Positions 37,001 to 37,458 of a stretch of 37,458 nucleotides of DNA are shown here, one piece after another. The DNA is from Mesotaenium endlicherianum. Lineage: Eukaryota > Streptophyta > Zygnematophyceae > Zygnematales > Mesotaeniaceae. The DNA is taken from NCBI GenBank assembly GCA_009602735.1, contig WELA01013845.1, positions 129,042-166,499 on the forward strand. The letters run 5' to 3'. Both the position numbers and the translations under genes were made by a program. Under the pieces are notes generated by a model, which had not been told where the DNA came from, searched no databases, and saw only the letters and a program-made list of their open reading frames with translations. Each line of letters starts with the position of its first letter. Within the stretch, counting starts at the first letter, position 1.

Positions 37001-37430
37001 CCAGCAAGCCAGCGGGCTTCATGGGTGCATGCTCACGCTGCACAGCGGCATCGCGTAGCCTCACTTAATCCAGGGGGGCTCTTTCTTGCTCTCCTTCCAC
37101 GCAGTCTGCCACCGCACAGTCCTCTGCGAGTCCACGTGCTAGAGTGGTGAACGTGGGGAGTTGCGCACCCTGATCACGATGAGAGTGACGATGTGATGAT
37201 GGCAATGAGGAGGATGGGGGGGAGGGCGATAGGATAGACACACTGATGGTACGGAGAAGGTGAGAAGGGTGAGGAGGGCGAGGAGGGCAAAGAGGGTGAA
37301 GAGGGTGACGGCGATGGAGATGGAGACAGGCGGTAATAGCGACGGCAAGGGTGCACGCGAGGGTGTGTCTTGAGGATGCAGGGTTCGCGAGGGACGAGGA
37401 TACGCTGCAGCCCACTATGTATCTGAACAA
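34015..37430 (+). CDS. UPP: plastid uracil phosphoribosyltransferase, 3' end beyond the window
   Basis: The enzyme joins uracil and PRPP to make UMP and pyrophosphate, salvaging pyrimidines; in plants this single-domain form works in plastids. Exons: 34015-34188, 34891-34969, 35578-35636, 36105-36182, 36668-36749 and 37382-37430, all in phase. A GTAAGC donor at 37431 shows that the gene continues. The ATG at 34015 is followed by a Ser/Ala/Arg-rich leader like a chloroplast transit peptide, with a possible cut near AVRCAAAT. The enzyme body reads QMLVFVPPHPLIKHWLAV, FKSALAELGRLLIYEASRDWL, QVQTPCGVADIEFVNPLEPI, KVVPVLRAGLVLIEHISSVL and HLGFARDEDTLQPTMYLNK, closely following plant and cyanobacterial UPRTs. 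The PRPP-binding loop (VVDPMLATGG type) and the uracil site should lie in exons past the window. About 173 residues are encoded here. Confidence 0.92.
35517..35570. repeat. (CG)n(TG)n alternating tract before UPRT exon 3
   Basis: About 18 bases of CG repeats, then TG repeats, then CG again, ending seven bases before the acceptor AG at 35576-35577. Alternating purine-pyrimidine of this kind can adopt Z-DNA. Confidence 0.9.
36041..36088. repeat. (TG)n(CG)n(TG)n alternating tract before UPRT exon 4
   Basis: TG repeats, a CG-rich core and TG repeats again, about 15 bases before the acceptor of the exon at 36105. Composition matches the tract before exon 3. Confidence 0.9.
36605..36661. repeat. 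CG/TG-rich alternating tract before UPRT exon 5
   Basis: GCGCGCGCATGCACGTGTGTGT is followed by a G-rich run and further TG repeats, ending at the acceptor of the exon at 36668. It is less regular than the other two tracts. TG-rich sequence also occurs near 36298-36372 in the same intron. Confidence 0.75.
37254..37311. repeat. 9-bp purine-rich minisatellite in UPRT intron 5
   Basis: About six units of the form GAGGGTGAA/GAGGGCGAG stand in tandem, 70 bases before the exon at 37382. The pattern decays into GATGGAGAT units to about 37330. Confidence 0.8.
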
Positions 37431-37435
37431 GTAAG

Positions 37436-37458
37436 CCCCCCCCCCCCTCACCCCCCAC
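37436..37458. repeat. terminal poly-C run
   Basis: Twelve C follow the exon 6 donor, then CTCACC-type sequence to the end of the window. The window also starts with 11 C. Confidence 0.85.

Noticed and set aside
1..37458. tRNA, rRNA, CRISPR arrays, transposons
   Set aside because: No tRNA B-box in the right setting, no rRNA-like sequence, no regularly spaced repeats and no transposase, reverse transcriptase or terminal repeats were seen by eye. A tRNAscan or repeat-library search would be decisive.

Overview
This window is nuclear DNA from an intron-rich, plastid-bearing eukaryote, most likely a green alga or an early-branching relative (inference). The signs are short exons with GT-AG borders (donors often GTGCGT, GTACGT or GTAAGT), a uracil phosphoribosyltransferase of the plastid/cyanobacterial type with a transit-peptide-like leader, a plant-type MER3 helicase and an OSCA-type channel. 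I see no rRNA, tRNA, CRISPR array, transposase or bacterial-style operon. All exon models were read by eye. The coordinates are held together by reading-frame phase across splice sites and by family motifs, and should be good to about one base except where noted.

Layout: (1) 632-4295 (+), a three-exon gene for a 908-residue protein with an N-terminal signal peptide, a long coiled coil and a C-terminal membrane anchor. (2) 5610-18488 (-), the meiotic DNA helicase MER3/HFM1, about 33 exons and about 1,425 residues. (3) 19392-29619 (+), an OSCA/CSC1/TMEM63 mechanosensitive channel, 13 exons and about 1,064 residues, with an unusually long disordered tail. (4) 30102-32360 (-), COMMD2, four exons and 220 residues. 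(5) 34015 to beyond the window (+), plastid uracil phosphoribosyltransferase, with six exons before the sequence runs out. Gene 1 converges on MER3, MER3 and OSCA diverge from about 0.9 kb, OSCA converges on COMMD2, and COMMD2 and UPRT diverge from about 1.65 kb.

The genes do not form one pathway. They cover membrane/organelle structure (gene 1), meiotic crossing-over (MER3), osmotic/mechanical ion flux (OSCA), endosomal recycling through the Commander complex (COMMD2) and pyrimidine salvage in the plastid (UPRT).

The most interesting points are four. An exon-like antisense reading frame resembling the C-terminal end of a GT4 glycosyltransferase lies inside an OSCA intron, between an ambiguous base and a 14-C run. 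Long CG/TG alternating tracts sit just upstream of three consecutive UPRT 3' splice sites. A near-perfect 27-bp hairpin lies in OSCA intron 1. Gene 1 has an unusual architecture. The window starts and ends in poly-C runs, so it may be a complete contig.
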